Positions 8,142 to 16,849 of a stretch of 42,218 nt of DNA are shown piece by piece (positions within the stretch are counted from its first letter, which is position 1; each line of letters starts with the position of its first letter). The position numbers and the translations under genes are program-made. This DNA comes from Competibacteraceae bacterium UBA6584. Its GTDB lineage: Bacteria; Pseudomonadota; Gammaproteobacteria; Competibacterales; Competibacteraceae. The DNA is taken from the NCBI GenBank assembly GCA_002433805.1, contig DJIW01000089.1:1-42218 (forward strand), read 5' to 3'. The notes beneath the pieces are model-generated. The model was not told the DNA's origin, searched no databases, and worked only from the letters and a program-made list of their open reading frames with translations.

Positions 8142-8888
8142 TCAGGCGGTTCGCCGCCAGTACACGCCCGCCCAGTCAATTTCCTGAATCGGCTCCGTGA
8201 TGCCATGCGTCTGGCGAAAGTCTTCCACCGCCGTCCGACAACCGGGCACCACCTTGTAATCATCGACGATGACATAACCGCCAACCGACAGCTTCGGATA
8301 CAGATTCACCAACGCATCCCAGGTCGATTCGTACATATCGCCATCGAGGCGCAACACCGCCAGCGCGTCGGTCGAAACCTGCGGCAAGGTATCCCGAAAC
8401 CAGCCTTTGAGAAACACGACCTGCTCGTCGAGCAGGCCGTAACGCTCGAAGTTAGCCTTAACCTCGTCCAGCGAAACCGCCAGATAGTCGTGCTGGTGGT
8501 GGGTATCGCCCGCGTCGGCGGGAAACCGCGCCGGATCGGGCGCGGGCAGGCCCTCGAAGGAATCGGCTACCCACACCCGCCGGTCGGTCACGCCATGGAC
8601 TTTTAGAATCGCCCGCATGAAAATCGACGCCCCGCCGCGCCAGACGCCGGTTTCGATCAAGTCGCCGGGAATGCGCTCGGCGATCACCTGCTCGATGCAA
8701 TCCTGCAAGTTATCGAGCCGCTTCAGACCGATCATGGTGTGCGCCGCCACCGGCCAATCCTGACCGTTTTCACGCAGGGTCCTGGCGTAAGCCGGCGGTT
8801 GCCAAGGACCGCCGTTGGGGTCCTCATAGATGGTGTTGATGAGGATCTTCTTCATCAGATCCAGATAGAGCGCCGCCGTCTCCCGCAT
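8142..8888 (-). CDS. TylF/MycF-family O-methyltransferase
   Basis: This 248-residue protein resembles the macrocin O-methyltransferase (TylF) family. It has a SAM motif LIETGVWRGGASIF, the acidic VADSFEGLP segment, the metal-binding run LRLDGDMYESTWDAL, and VIVDDY near the C-terminus. Members methylate sugar hydroxyls in a Mg-dependent reaction. The start is the ATG at 8888, preceded by AAGGA at suitable spacing; the longer open frame has no support. It lies 78 bases after the Wzt gene. Together with the CmcI-like enzyme it could place methyl caps on the polysaccharide, which would fit the C-terminal recognition domain of Wzt. Confidence 0.85.
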   Translation of the reverse strand: MRETAALYLDLMKKILINTIYEDPNGGPWQPPAYARTLRENGQDWPVAAHTMIGLKRLDNLQDCIEQVIAERIPGDLIETGVWRGGASIFMRAILKVHGVTDRRVWVADSFEGLPAPDPARFPADAGDTHHQHDYLAVSLDEVKANFERYGLLDEQVVFLKGWFRDTLPQVSTDALAVLRLDGDMYESTWDALVNLYPKLSVGGYVIVDDYKVVPGCRTAVEDFRQTHGITEPIQEIDWAGVYWRRTA

Positions 8889-8966
8889 GGTGAGATCCTT
8901 TGGGGTTAAAAAGCCGAGCACGCAACCATCATCAGGCCCCGCTCGCGGTTGCAAGCCTCTCGCCGG

Positions 8967-10343
8967 TCATGGCGAAACCGCCGTCAGTTCGATCTCCAGC
9001 ATCGGAATGCCCACCAAGCCATAGCCTTGACGCACGCTGCTGGCATGCGATTTGAAAACCAGCATATCGTTATACCAGCAATGCGTGACGTGATCCTGCT
9101 GGACGCCCGACGCGGCGGCGATGTCCACCGCGTAGTCGCCGACCGGCAACACCGGCATCCGAAAAGTAAAGCGCGCGATCAAGTCCTCTCCCGCGACCGC
9201 CGGCCGAGGATCGGCAGAATAGCTAAGGTAGGTATTATCGCCGAACAGGTGTTGGCCCAGCCGATCTTTGACCAAAAAACCGATAATGGGACTATCGAGG
9301 TCCAGCAAGGCCCGCGCTCGAATGATCAAGGTCACGATTTCGCCGCCGACGACCCATTGCAGGACCCCGCCTTGCGGATCCTCGAAACGGGCGTCGATGA
9401 TGCGGACCGCGCCGGTCCCGTAAGCGCCGACCTCTTGACGGAACGCGAATAACTCCAGATCGTTGCGGAATTGGGTGTGATTGAGAAAAGCCAGGCGTTG
9501 ATCGACCGGGTCGGTCGGACGCTGCTTCGCGACCGGCGGCGGTTGATCCGACCGTTGCGCCACCTCCAAGCCCGCGCTCTGGGTCGGAAACAAGGTCGCC
9601 AGATAATGCTCGCAAACGTCCTTGGCCGAGCCTTCCTCGCGCAACTGGCCCCGGTCGAGCCACAACACCCGGTCGCAGAGGTTGATCACCGCCGCCGTGT
9701 CGTGGCTGACGAAAAACAGCGTGCCCTCCTCCTGAAACTTGCGCAAAAACCGCATGCATTTCTGGACGAAAAACACATCGCCCACTGCCAGCGCCTCATC
9801 GATGATCAAAACGTCCGCTCGGACATGCGCGGCGACCGCGAAAGCCAGCCGCACCGCCATCCCGCTGGAATAAGTCTTGACCGGCTGGTCGATAAATTCG
9901 CCGATGTCGGCGAACGCCAGGATCTCCGGCAAATAGCGCTCGATCTCGGCATCGTCCAAGCCTAGAATCGCCGCGTTGAGATAGACGTTTTCCCGGCCGG
10001 TGAATTCCGGATTGAAACCGGTGCCCAACTCCAGCAGCGCGGCGACCCGGCCTTTGACCGACAGCGCCCCGGTGGTGGGGGCCAGCGTGCCGCACAACAG
10101 CTTGAGCAAGGTGGATTTGCCGGACCCGTTGCGACCGATCACCCCGAGAGTCTCGCCGCGTCGGACCGCAAACGACACGTTTTGCAAGGCCCAGAATTCG
10201 CGATGGTAGCGGCGGCGGCCCCGCCACAGCATTTGTTTCAAACGATCCTGCGGACGCTCGTAAATCTGATAGCACTTTCCGGCTTGCCGCACCTCGATGA
10301 CGGTATCCGTCTCGGCGGCCGCCGCCGCCGGTTCAGAGGACAT
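8967..10343 (-). CDS. wzt: ABC transporter ATPase Wzt with C-terminal glycan-recognition domain
   Basis: The 458-residue protein carries an ABC ATPase in its first roughly 250 residues: Walker A GRNGSGKST (70-78), signature TYSSGM and Walker B VLIIDEAL, then the switch His in FFVSHD. Residues about 290-458 form a second domain typical of Wzt proteins (a beta-sandwich that binds the modified non-reducing end of the O-chain). It powers export of a completed polyprenyl-linked polysaccharide across the inner membrane with its permease. I choose the ATG at 10343 (MSSEPAAAAA), which overlaps the end of the permease gene by 11 bases; an ATG 17 codons upstream would lie deeper in that gene. An Ala-rich N-terminal extension precedes the ATPase fold. 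Confidence 0.9.
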   Translation of the reverse strand: MSSEPAAAAAETDTVIEVRQAGKCYQIYERPQDRLKQMLWRGRRRYHREFWALQNVSFAVRRGETLGVIGRNGSGKSTLLKLLCGTLAPTTGALSVKGRVAALLELGTGFNPEFTGRENVYLNAAILGLDDAEIERYLPEILAFADIGEFIDQPVKTYSSGMAVRLAFAVAAHVRADVLIIDEALAVGDVFFVQKCMRFLRKFQEEGTLFFVSHDTAAVINLCDRVLWLDRGQLREEGSAKDVCEHYLATLFPTQSAGLEVAQRSDQPPPVAKQRPTDPVDQRLAFLNHTQFRNDLELFAFRQEVGAYGTGAVRIIDARFEDPQGGVLQWVVGGEIVTLIIRARALLDLDSPIIGFLVKDRLGQHLFGDNTYLSYSADPRPAVAGEDLIARFTFRMPVLPVGDYAVDIAAASGVQQDHVTHCWYNDMLVFKSHASSVRQGYGLVGIPMLEIELTAVSP

Positions 10344-11169
10344 CGGCGAAGCCTTGTCGGGTTCGGGCGAACCAGTAAACCCCGAGCAGGGCAACCAGCG
10401 ACGACGCGCCGAGACTCAGCAGATAAGGCATCCACGCCGGCGGTTGGCCGGACAGGATGATGCCTCGGGCCTGTTCGATCGCCAAGGCCAGCGGGTTGAG
10501 CTGCAACCAGGGCCGCATCGCCTCCGGCAAGGCGGCCATCGGATAAAACACCGGACTTAAAAACATCATCAACTGCACCAGCGGCCCGATCAACGGTTGG
10601 ATATCGCGGATATAGACGCCCAGGGACGCCAAAAACCAACTGACCCCCAGCACGAACAACACCAGCGGCAATACGGCGAGCGGCAACAGCAACACCGTCC
10701 AGCTCAACCCTCCGCCCAAAGCCAGTTGCAGCGCCAAGATAATCGATAAAGTCGCCGCCAGCAGCAGCAAAGCGGAGGCCACCATGACCGCCGGCAACAT
10801 CTCCAAGGGGAAAATGACATTCTTGACGTAGTTCGGGTGGCCCAGAATCAAGCCGGGCGCGCGGGTGAAACACTCGGCGAGGAAACCGTAGAGCGCCATG
10901 CCGATGAACAAAACCAGCGCCAGACCGACCAGCGAACCCTCGCTCTGTCCCGCCCAACGCATTTTGAAAATGACGCCGAAGAAAAAGGTAAACACCAGCA
11001 GCGACAGCAGCGGCAACAGCAGCGACCACAACACGCCGAGATAGGAACCCCGATAACGCTCGGCGAAATCCCGCCGCAACAATTTCAAAAACAGCGAGCG
11101 CTGCAACCAGGATTGACGCAGGACCCGGTAAAACGCCCCCTCTTGCCGCACCGGCGCGCTGGATTCCAT
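10333..11169 (-). CDS. wzm: ABC-2 type polysaccharide export permease Wzm
   Basis: The 278-residue integral membrane protein has the ABC-2 permease layout: an amphipathic N-terminal region (LLRRDFAERYRGSYLGVLW), then six hydrophobic spans. The order and the segment LVQLMMFLSPVFYP are typical of Wzm/TagG-type O-antigen or teichoic acid exporters. It should form the transmembrane pore with the Wzt ATPase encoded immediately downstream (11-base overlap). The gene starts 6 bases after the stop of the TPR-glycosyltransferase gene, so the three are almost surely one transcript. The substrate cannot be read from the permease itself. Confidence 0.9.
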   Translation of the reverse strand: MESSAPVRQEGAFYRVLRQSWLQRSLFLKLLRRDFAERYRGSYLGVLWSLLLPLLSLLVFTFFFGVIFKMRWAGQSEGSLVGLALVLFIGMALYGFLAECFTRAPGLILGHPNYVKNVIFPLEMLPAVMVASALLLLAATLSIILALQLALGGGLSWTVLLLPLAVLPLVLFVLGVSWFLASLGVYIRDIQPLIGPLVQLMMFLSPVFYPMAALPEAMRPWLQLNPLALAIEQARGIILSGQPPAWMPYLLSLGASSLVALLGVYWFARTRQGFADVL

Positions 11170-11175
11170 GACGGG

Positions 11176-13893
11176 TCAGGATCGAGCGCCGCCCGGCAGC
11201 GGCGGGACCTGTAACGGCGCGGGCGACAACCCCCGAGCGCAACGCTCCCACATCAGCTGATAGGCGCTTTCCAGATGGCGGGCGAAGCGTTCGGTATCAA
11301 ACAACGATGTTTGCAGCCGGTTGCGTTGCAGCTTGATCCGCAGCGACGCCAGTCGATCGGGATGCGTGGCGAGCACCATCGCCAATTCCTCGTACGCCGC
11401 CAGCGAGTGGGCGATTAATTCCGGCAAGCCGACGGCGTGCAACACGCTGGCGGCGACCCGCGCCGGAAAGCTGTCGCCCAAGCAGGTCAGCACCGGCAAA
11501 CCGGCCCAAAGCGCGTCGCTGGCGGTGGTGTGGGCATTGTAAATCCGGGTATCCAGAAACAGATCGGCCAAGCGATGGCGTTCGAGATGCCGCGCCTTGG
11601 GCAAGCGTCCGGCGAAAATCAGCCGCTCGGGAATGATGCCGCAAGCGGCGGCATTGACCCGCAGCCGATCCCGCGCCTCCTCGCTTTCGGTATACAACCA
11701 CAACACCGAACCCGCAACGCGGTCGAGCAGCCGCATCCACAGATCGAACATCACCGGCTCGATCTTCTGAATCTGATTGAAACAACAGAACACGAAACCG
11801 GTTTCGGGCAAACCGTGATCGGCTCGGCGCGCGCCGGTTTCGGCGATCTCCTGCCAGCGGTCGTTGACCTGATAACTCTCGGGTAGCCAAACCGGCTGCT
11901 CGGTGCAAAACCGGGTTTGTTCGGTCGGCAACACCACCGGATCGACCAGCAGATAATCCAGATAAGCCGCGCCGCTGCTGCCCGGAAACCCCAACCAAGC
12001 CGCCTGAACCGGCGCGGGGCGCAAGGCGAACAGTTCCGGGCGGGCGTGGTTGGTATAGCTCATCAGGTCCACCAGCACATGGATGCCATCCTCGCGGATC
12101 CGCCGCGCGACCCCGTCGTTATCCAAGCGGGAGACATCGCTGAAGCGCTCGCAATCCTCCCGAATCTGACGGTAATACTCACTGCCATCGTCGCCGCGCA
12201 AGGCGTAGCCGTAAATCTCGAAGCGGGCGCGGTCGTGACAGCGGAACAAACCGCGCATGAGATGAGCGGTCGGATGCTCGCGAAAATCCGCTGAAACATA
12301 GCCGATCTTGAGCCGCGCGCCCGCCTCGACCGGCGGCCGGACAGCCGCTGTAATAGCTCCTCTCGAAGCCGCGACCGAACGCTCCAAGCGCGCCGCTTCG
12401 GAGCGGGCGATGGAAAGCCGCAGGTCGTCGGACAAGGGCAGGAACAACGCCCGAAAAGGCAGCAAGGGCGAAGCCTCGCCGCGCGCCAGACCGGCCTCCG
12501 TCCATTGTCGGATCGCGGCGATGCGGCGGTCGTAGTCTTGCCAGTCCGCGTGTTCGAGCCGGCGGAATTCATAATTGATTCGGATCAATTCCGGGGTGAC
12601 CGGCGGGGGCATTGAATCGGCGGGCCGCAGCTGAAACGGGCCGTCGTGATAATTGGCGCGAAAAGCCCTCGAATCCAGGCGGTCGGCGGCATTTAAACTT
12701 TCGCGCGCCTCGTCAAAACGATCCAGGCCGGCCAGCGCCTCGCCCCGCTTGGCATGAAATTCCCAGCAATCCCGCGCGGTCGGCGGAAACGCCTCCAGCA
12801 GCGCCAACGCTTCCTGAAATCGACCGTTGGCGTTAAAAGCCGCCGCCGCCGCCAGCCGCTCGGCCGCGCGATCTGGACCCGCCGCCGCCAGCCGCTCGGC
12901 CGCCGCCAAGGCCGCGCGATAGCGTTCTTGGGCCAGCAGAACGGCGATCTGACCCCGCAGCAACTCCGGCTGATCCGGATGCCAACTCAAACCTTGTTCG
13001 ATCCATTTCAACGCTTGCGCCGCGCGATCCTGACGCAACAAAGCCTCGGCGGCGACCAACACCATACCGACCACCGGCTGTCCCGCCGATTGTAGGGTCT
13101 GGATTTCGGCCAGGGCCTCGGAATAGCGCCCCAATTGCAATAAGGCCAGCGTTCGGTTCGATCGCGCCTTGTGCTGTTGGGGCCGCCGGGCGAGCAACCG
13201 ATCCAGCATCTCCAGCGCTTCTTCCGGCCGCGCCAGGTCCAGCAAGATCGCGGCCCGGTTGAGCAAGGCGGCCGGCGCCTCGGGGTCGATGACCAGCGCC
13301 TGATCCACGGCGGCTAACGCGGCCGAGGGCCGTTGCAAGGCCCGCAGCGCCAGCGACTGATTGATCAACACCGGGCCGTGACCCGGCCGCAGCGCCAGCG
13401 ACCGCTCGAACGCCGCCAGCGCCTCATCGCACCGACCCAAGCTCAACAACGCCGAGCCGCGCGTCGAATGCGCCACCGGCTGCTTTTCATCCAGCGCCAG
13501 GGCCGAATCGGCGATTGCCAGCGCGTCGGCGAACCGCTCCAACCTCAGCAGCGCGCTGGCTTGATTCATCAGCGCGGCCAAACGGTTGCCGCCTTCGAGC
13601 GTGCCGGCTTGTTCGGCCAGTTGCGCGGCTTGAGCATACTGGCCGATATCGAGCGACGCCGCCGAAGCCAACAGCAGCGCCGACGGGTTATGCGGCTCCA
13701 ACCGCAGCGCGCACTGCACCGCCCGCAAGCAATCGTCGATTTGCTCCAATTTGTAGCGCAGTTCGGCCAGCCGCGCCCAATCACTTCCGCGATGGGGCGC
13801 AAGCTGGCAGATCCGCGCGTATAACTCCCCAGCCTGCCGCAACTGCCCGCCGGCAGCCAGCCGTTCGGCTTGCTCCCGCAGTGCGTCGATCAT
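11176..13893 (-). CDS. TPR-containing O-GlcNAc transferase-like protein (GT41)
   Basis: The 905-residue protein has a long N-terminal array of tetratricopeptide-like helical repeats (about 1-430; recurring motif such as ALAAFERSLALRPGH) and a C-terminal GT41 region from about residue 528. The latter has LKIGYVSADFREHPTAHLM with the conserved active-site-like His, then AWLGFPGSSG, DYLLVDPVV, FNQIQKIEP (with the conserved Lys that contacts the nucleotide in eukaryotic OGT) and HTTASDALWAGLPVLT. Eukaryotic and some bacterial members move GlcNAc from UDP-GlcNAc to Ser/Thr of proteins; others are of unknown specificity. Its place next to a glycan exporter leaves protein and glycan acceptors both possible. 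The ATG at 13893 has no strong ribosome binding site. A 24-base sequence is repeated 36 bases apart in the repeat region. Confidence 0.85.
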   Translation of the reverse strand: MIDALREQAERLAAGGQLRQAGELYARICQLAPHRGSDWARLAELRYKLEQIDDCLRAVQCALRLEPHNPSALLLASAASLDIGQYAQAAQLAEQAGTLEGGNRLAALMNQASALLRLERFADALAIADSALALDEKQPVAHSTRGSALLSLGRCDEALAAFERSLALRPGHGPVLINQSLALRALQRPSAALAAVDQALVIDPEAPAALLNRAAILLDLARPEEALEMLDRLLARRPQQHKARSNRTLALLQLGRYSEALAEIQTLQSAGQPVVGMVLVAAEALLRQDRAAQALKWIEQGLSWHPDQPELLRGQIAVLLAQERYRAALAAAERLAAAGPDRAAERLAAAAAFNANGRFQEALALLEAFPPTARDCWEFHAKRGEALAGLDRFDEARESLNAADRLDSRAFRANYHDGPFQLRPADSMPPPVTPELIRINYEFRRLEHADWQDYDRRIAAIRQWTEAGLARGEASPLLPFRALFLPLSDDLRLSIARSEAARLERSVAASRGAITAAVRPPVEAGARLKIGYVSADFREHPTAHLMRGLFRCHDRARFEIYGYALRGDDGSEYYRQIREDCERFSDVSRLDNDGVARRIREDGIHVLVDLMSYTNHARPELFALRPAPVQAAWLGFPGSSGAAYLDYLLVDPVVLPTEQTRFCTEQPVWLPESYQVNDRWQEIAETGARRADHGLPETGFVFCCFNQIQKIEPVMFDLWMRLLDRVAGSVLWLYTESEEARDRLRVNAAACGIIPERLIFAGRLPKARHLERHRLADLFLDTRIYNAHTTASDALWAGLPVLTCLGDSFPARVAASVLHAVGLPELIAHSLAAYEELAMVLATHPDRLASLRIKLQRNRLQTSLFDTERFARHLESAYQLMWERCARGLSPAPLQVPPLPGGARS
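12841..12900 (-). repeat. In-frame 36-base-spaced direct repeat in the TPR region
   Basis: Two identical 24-base copies lie at 12841-12864 and 12877-12900, exactly 36 bases apart, inside the TPR/GT41 gene. They encode two copies of the peptide AAERLAAA separated by GPDR. The spacing is a multiple of three, so the frame is kept. It looks like a recent small duplication in a helix-rich Ala/Leu segment between two TPR units. Confidence 0.7.
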
Positions 13894-13920
13894 CAGGCGA
13901 CCGACACCGCGAGGGACGAG

Positions 13921-14406
13921 CTAGTCACGCGATGTCTCGTGATACCACTGGCCTTCCAGCAGCACCCAAGGATCGGTAATCGTTTGCTTGGTCCAGCCGA
14001 TAGTGCCGATCATGACCTCCGCGCTGACGCGCGTGATGCCCTTCTCACCCTCGATGCGCACCTCGTCGATCTTCGCCTTGCGAACCGGCAACCCCTGCAA
14101 GGCCATCGCGTGTTCCAACTTCAGCCAACCGCCCGGCCGCGCGGCGGATTCCAATTCGTACAGCGTTTTGACATCGCGCGACTGACGCGCTTCCCAGTAC
14201 CGCTCTACCCGTTCCCGCAACACCTTCAACTGCTCGGGTGGAACGGTCGATCCGGCGGCGGGAGGGACCGTTCCTGGCTGTTCCGGGATCGCGGCTTGCG
14301 CCGCGGGCGGCGTTTCGGTTTTCGGCGCTTCGCTTTGCGCGGGAACCGCCAACAACCCACCCACCAACACCAGACTCAAAAGACTGGTTTTTTTTGCCTC
14401 AAGCAT
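13921..14406 (-). CDS. Small exported protein, possibly NTF2-like
   Basis: The 161-residue protein has an N-terminal signal peptide (MLEAKKTSLLSLVLVGGLLA, likely cut after AQS), a Pro/Ala/Glu-rich linker (about 28-57) and a C-terminal domain of about 100 residues. The start of this domain (VERYWEARQSRDVKTLYEL) and its later beta-rich part ending DPWVLLEGQWYHE recall SnoaL/NTF2-like folds, but I cannot confirm the family. The start is the ATG at 14406, five bases after GGTGA. It lies 12 bases after the PpiC isomerase gene and 27 bases before the GT41 gene. A periplasmic accessory role in glycan or protein export is inferred only from position. Confidence 0.7.
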   Translation of the reverse strand: MLEAKKTSLLSLVLVGGLLAVPAQSEAPKTETPPAAQAAIPEQPGTVPPAAGSTVPPEQLKVLRERVERYWEARQSRDVKTLYELESAARPGGWLKLEHAMALQGLPVRKAKIDEVRIEGEKGITRVSAEVMIGTIGWTKQTITDPWVLLEGQWYHETSRD

Positions 14407-14418
14407 AAAAGTCACCTT

Positions 14419-15420
14419 TTAAGGAGCGGCTTCGGGAACGGCGCCTTTCAATTCCGGCATTTCCACGGTGACGCCGATGTCCTTGGCCAGTTTCCAAGCG
14501 TATTGCTCCCGCGCCTTGGCCTGCGCCTCTTGCCGGATTCGTTGCAGGATGCTCTCCCGGACGTTCGCGTACGGAGCGACCATGGCGTCGCGCTTGTCCT
14601 GCAACAAGATGATTTCATAGCCCGTCGGTGATTCAAGCACCTCGGAGAACTGACCGACCTTCAAAGTCTCAACCGATTTTTTCAGCCAAGCATCCTTTTC
14701 CGGTTGCAGAAATCCCAGATCGCCCTTAGCGACCTTAGCCTGGGGATTTTCGGTCAACGCCTCGGCCAAATCGGCGAACGATTCACCGGCTCGCAAGCGT
14801 TTGAGCGCGCTGTCCGCCTTGGCCTTGGTCGCCGCCTTGGCCGCCTCATCCGCCTTTTCGGGCAAGCGGAACTGAATCTGACTGACCCGGACCATGCCGG
14901 GAATGCCGAAGGCTTCCGGATGCTGCTGGTAGTAGCGATACAACACCTCTTCGGCCGGAACCGTCGCGGGCGGGGGGAAATTTTGCTTTTCGAGTTGCTG
15001 GTAGGCTTTAGCGTAATCCCGGCTGTTTGGAGTCTGATCCTTCGGCAGTAAACCTTGCCTGATCATGGCTTCCTCAAGCAGGCGATCCAAAATGATTTCA
15101 CGCAAGATTTCGGTTTTGCCGGGCACGGTTCTGGCTTTGAGAACCAGTCGCGTATCTTGCGTGATGTACCGCATGAACTGCTCGACCGTGATCTTGCGAC
15201 TCCCGACTCGCGCCATGACGACTTCCGGCACTTCAGCGGAGGCGGCGGCTGGTTGGTCGGACGCCGCTTGACCGGCGGCGGGCGCGCTGGCGGGCGGGGT
15301 TGAAACAGCGGCGGGCGCCGGCGCCGGTGTCTCGGCCGCTGAAACCGGCCCATAGCTGGCCGCGCCCGCGTAAAGGAGAGCAGCCGCCAGCGCGGCAGCC
15401 GTGTTAGTACTGATGCTCAT
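14419..15420 (-). CDS. Periplasmic PpiC-type peptidyl-prolyl cis-trans isomerase
   Basis: The 333-residue protein begins MSISTNTAAALAAALLY, an apparent signal peptide, followed by a Pro/Ala-rich linker to about residue 60. A SurA_N-like helical chaperone region follows (VVMARVGSRKITVEQF onward), and then a parvulin-type rotamase domain (about 160-270), recognisable from QIQFRLPEK, RLRAGESFADLAE, KGDLGFL and GYEIILLQDKR. Proteins of this shape fold outer-membrane or exported proteins, and relatives occur in exopolysaccharide loci. The start is the ATG at 15420, preceded by AGAGGA at good spacing. It lies 75 bases after the FG-GAP gene and 12 before the small exported protein gene. Confidence 0.85.
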   Translation of the reverse strand: MSISTNTAAALAAALLYAGAASYGPVSAAETPAPAPAAVSTPPASAPAAGQAASDQPAAASAEVPEVVMARVGSRKITVEQFMRYITQDTRLVLKARTVPGKTEILREIILDRLLEEAMIRQGLLPKDQTPNSRDYAKAYQQLEKQNFPPPATVPAEEVLYRYYQQHPEAFGIPGMVRVSQIQFRLPEKADEAAKAATKAKADSALKRLRAGESFADLAEALTENPQAKVAKGDLGFLQPEKDAWLKKSVETLKVGQFSEVLESPTGYEIILLQDKRDAMVAPYANVRESILQRIRQEAQAKAREQYAWKLAKDIGVTVEMPELKGAVPEAAP

Positions 15421-15495
15421 GATCGTTCCTCTGAAGGTTCGCCCGCCCCGCAACTCAACAAGCGGAACTTGCTCGTACCGCGAGGGGATTGGATT

Positions 15496-16725
15496 TCAAT
15501 CAGGCTTGACCGTGGTCGTCGGATTGACCGACAGCTTGCCGAAAATATCCCATAAAGGACCGTAAATAATCTCGGACTGCGCCGCGCCTTGATCGGCCAC
15601 CACCGCATCGAGCCAACGATCACCATCCACATCGACCAACTCTACCCGGTTCGGCCAGGTAAAGTCCGGCCGCTCCACAACTCGATTTTCGAAATCGCCG
15701 GCCTGTTCCTTGCGCTCCCGATACAGCACCAGCGCCCGAGACCCTCCCGCCAAAAGGTAGCGCCCACCCGCGTCCTGACCGACCGCGAGCGTGTGCACGC
15801 CAATCGCGCCTGGATAGGAAATCGGCGCTCTGCGGGTGAATTGACCCTTGCCGTCGTTAAGCAGCCCCACAATGCGCGGGCGCACCGACATCGGGACCAG
15901 CAAATCCATCGCGCCGTCTTGATCGAGATCGAAAGGCACCGCCTGACGCGGCCAGCCCTTTTTAAAGGACGCCAGTTCGCGCAGGCCGGGCGCTTGTTCC
16001 AAACCAGCGTGTTCGATGGCCCATACCTTGTTGCCGTGAAAGGTGGGGAACACCAATTCTGGAACCCCGTCGCCATTTAAGTCCGCAAGGCGAGCAGGTT
16101 GGGGATCGGCCTCCGTGGCTATTTTGATAGCCTCTTTAGTTTCACCCTTCTCAGGGTTGAAATCGCGCAGCAAGGTCAAGCTTGAGCCGGTATAAGGCGC
16201 GACCGCCAAGCTGAGCGGTCCCCAGCCAGGCCATGAAAAAGGCGTCGTGCCGAGCGGATGCGGTTGGCTGTAATCGGAAATTAAGGTCAAGCGGCCATCG
16301 GGTTGGGCCGCGACTACCCGCAACTGACTTCTGCCCTCGGCATTGATCACGTAGCGCTTGGGCGTTCCAGGCAACGCGATGGTGTCATTGGGATGGAATC
16401 CGGCGATTTCCTGTTCGTCGGTCGCTTCGAAGCGGCGGGTGGCGGTTTGCCGAAACACCCGAATCATATTGCCGCCATGCGAAGTAAACAATAAATCCAG
16501 GCGACCGTCGCCGTCCAAATCATCCACGAGGGCGTGAAAGGCTCCGCTCCTGACCAAGAAACGGCTATAGCGGCCTTCCGAGTCGTTCCAGACGGGCTCC
16601 TTTTCGGTCGGGCCGCCGAGCGTACCGACTTTTACACTGTCAGCCCGATCCGATTGCGCCGCCTGTAAATTGATCGGCAACATGATCACCAACGCCGTCA
16701 AAACGAGCGAGAGCTGCTTTTGCAT
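15496..16725 (-). CDS. Exported FG-GAP/VCBS-repeat protein
   Basis: The 409-residue protein has a signal peptide (MQKQLSLVLTALVIMLPINL, likely cut after LQA) and at least four calcium-binding-like loops of the FG-GAP/VCBS type: DDLDGDGRLDLLF, DLNGDGVPELVF, DLDQDGAMDLLV and VDVDGDRWLDAVV. Such repeats form a beta-propeller in surface or periplasmic proteins that bind proteins, sugars or ions. The ATG at 16725 was chosen because the signal peptide begins there; the frame is open 14 codons further, and no strong ribosome binding site is seen. A terminator sits at 16760-16794, just upstream, so this gene needs either its own promoter or read-through. The function is not known. Confidence 0.8.
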   Translation of the reverse strand: MQKQLSLVLTALVIMLPINLQAAQSDRADSVKVGTLGGPTEKEPVWNDSEGRYSRFLVRSGAFHALVDDLDGDGRLDLLFTSHGGNMIRVFRQTATRRFEATDEQEIAGFHPNDTIALPGTPKRYVINAEGRSQLRVVAAQPDGRLTLISDYSQPHPLGTTPFSWPGWGPLSLAVAPYTGSSLTLLRDFNPEKGETKEAIKIATEADPQPARLADLNGDGVPELVFPTFHGNKVWAIEHAGLEQAPGLRELASFKKGWPRQAVPFDLDQDGAMDLLVPMSVRPRIVGLLNDGKGQFTRRAPISYPGAIGVHTLAVGQDAGGRYLLAGGSRALVLYRERKEQAGDFENRVVERPDFTWPNRVELVDVDGDRWLDAVVADQGAAQSEIIYGPLWDIFGKLSVNPTTTVKPD

Positions 16726-16759
16726 GGTTAATCTTAAATTTTTTGAATGATCTGCCTCT

Positions 16760-16794
16760 AAAAACAAAAACGGCGCACTGATCGTACGCCGTTT
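16760..16794 (-). terminator. Rho-independent terminator after the 342-residue exported protein gene
   Basis: On the minus strand the arms AAACGGCG and CGCCGTTT (16787-16794 and 16768-16775) form a perfect 8-base stem with an 11-base loop. The stem is followed by TTTTTGTTTTT (16760-16770). It lies about 55 bases after the stop of the exported-protein gene and upstream of the FG-GAP gene start. Confidence 0.9.
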
Positions 16795-16800
16795 CGGCCG

Positions 16801-16829
16801 CTGCTCTCTCCAGAACGCGGAGAGAACAG
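16801..16829 (-). other. Hairpin just after the exported-protein gene
   Basis: A 7-base stem (TCTCTCC at 16805-16811, GGAGAGA at 16819-16825) extends through CTG and CAG with a small internal mismatch. It lies between the stop codon at 16850 and the terminator at 16760-16794, and has no T-run of its own. It could protect the 3' end of an abundant mRNA; this is inference. Confidence 0.55.
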
Positions 16830-16849
16830 CGATGCAATGCTAATACTGC

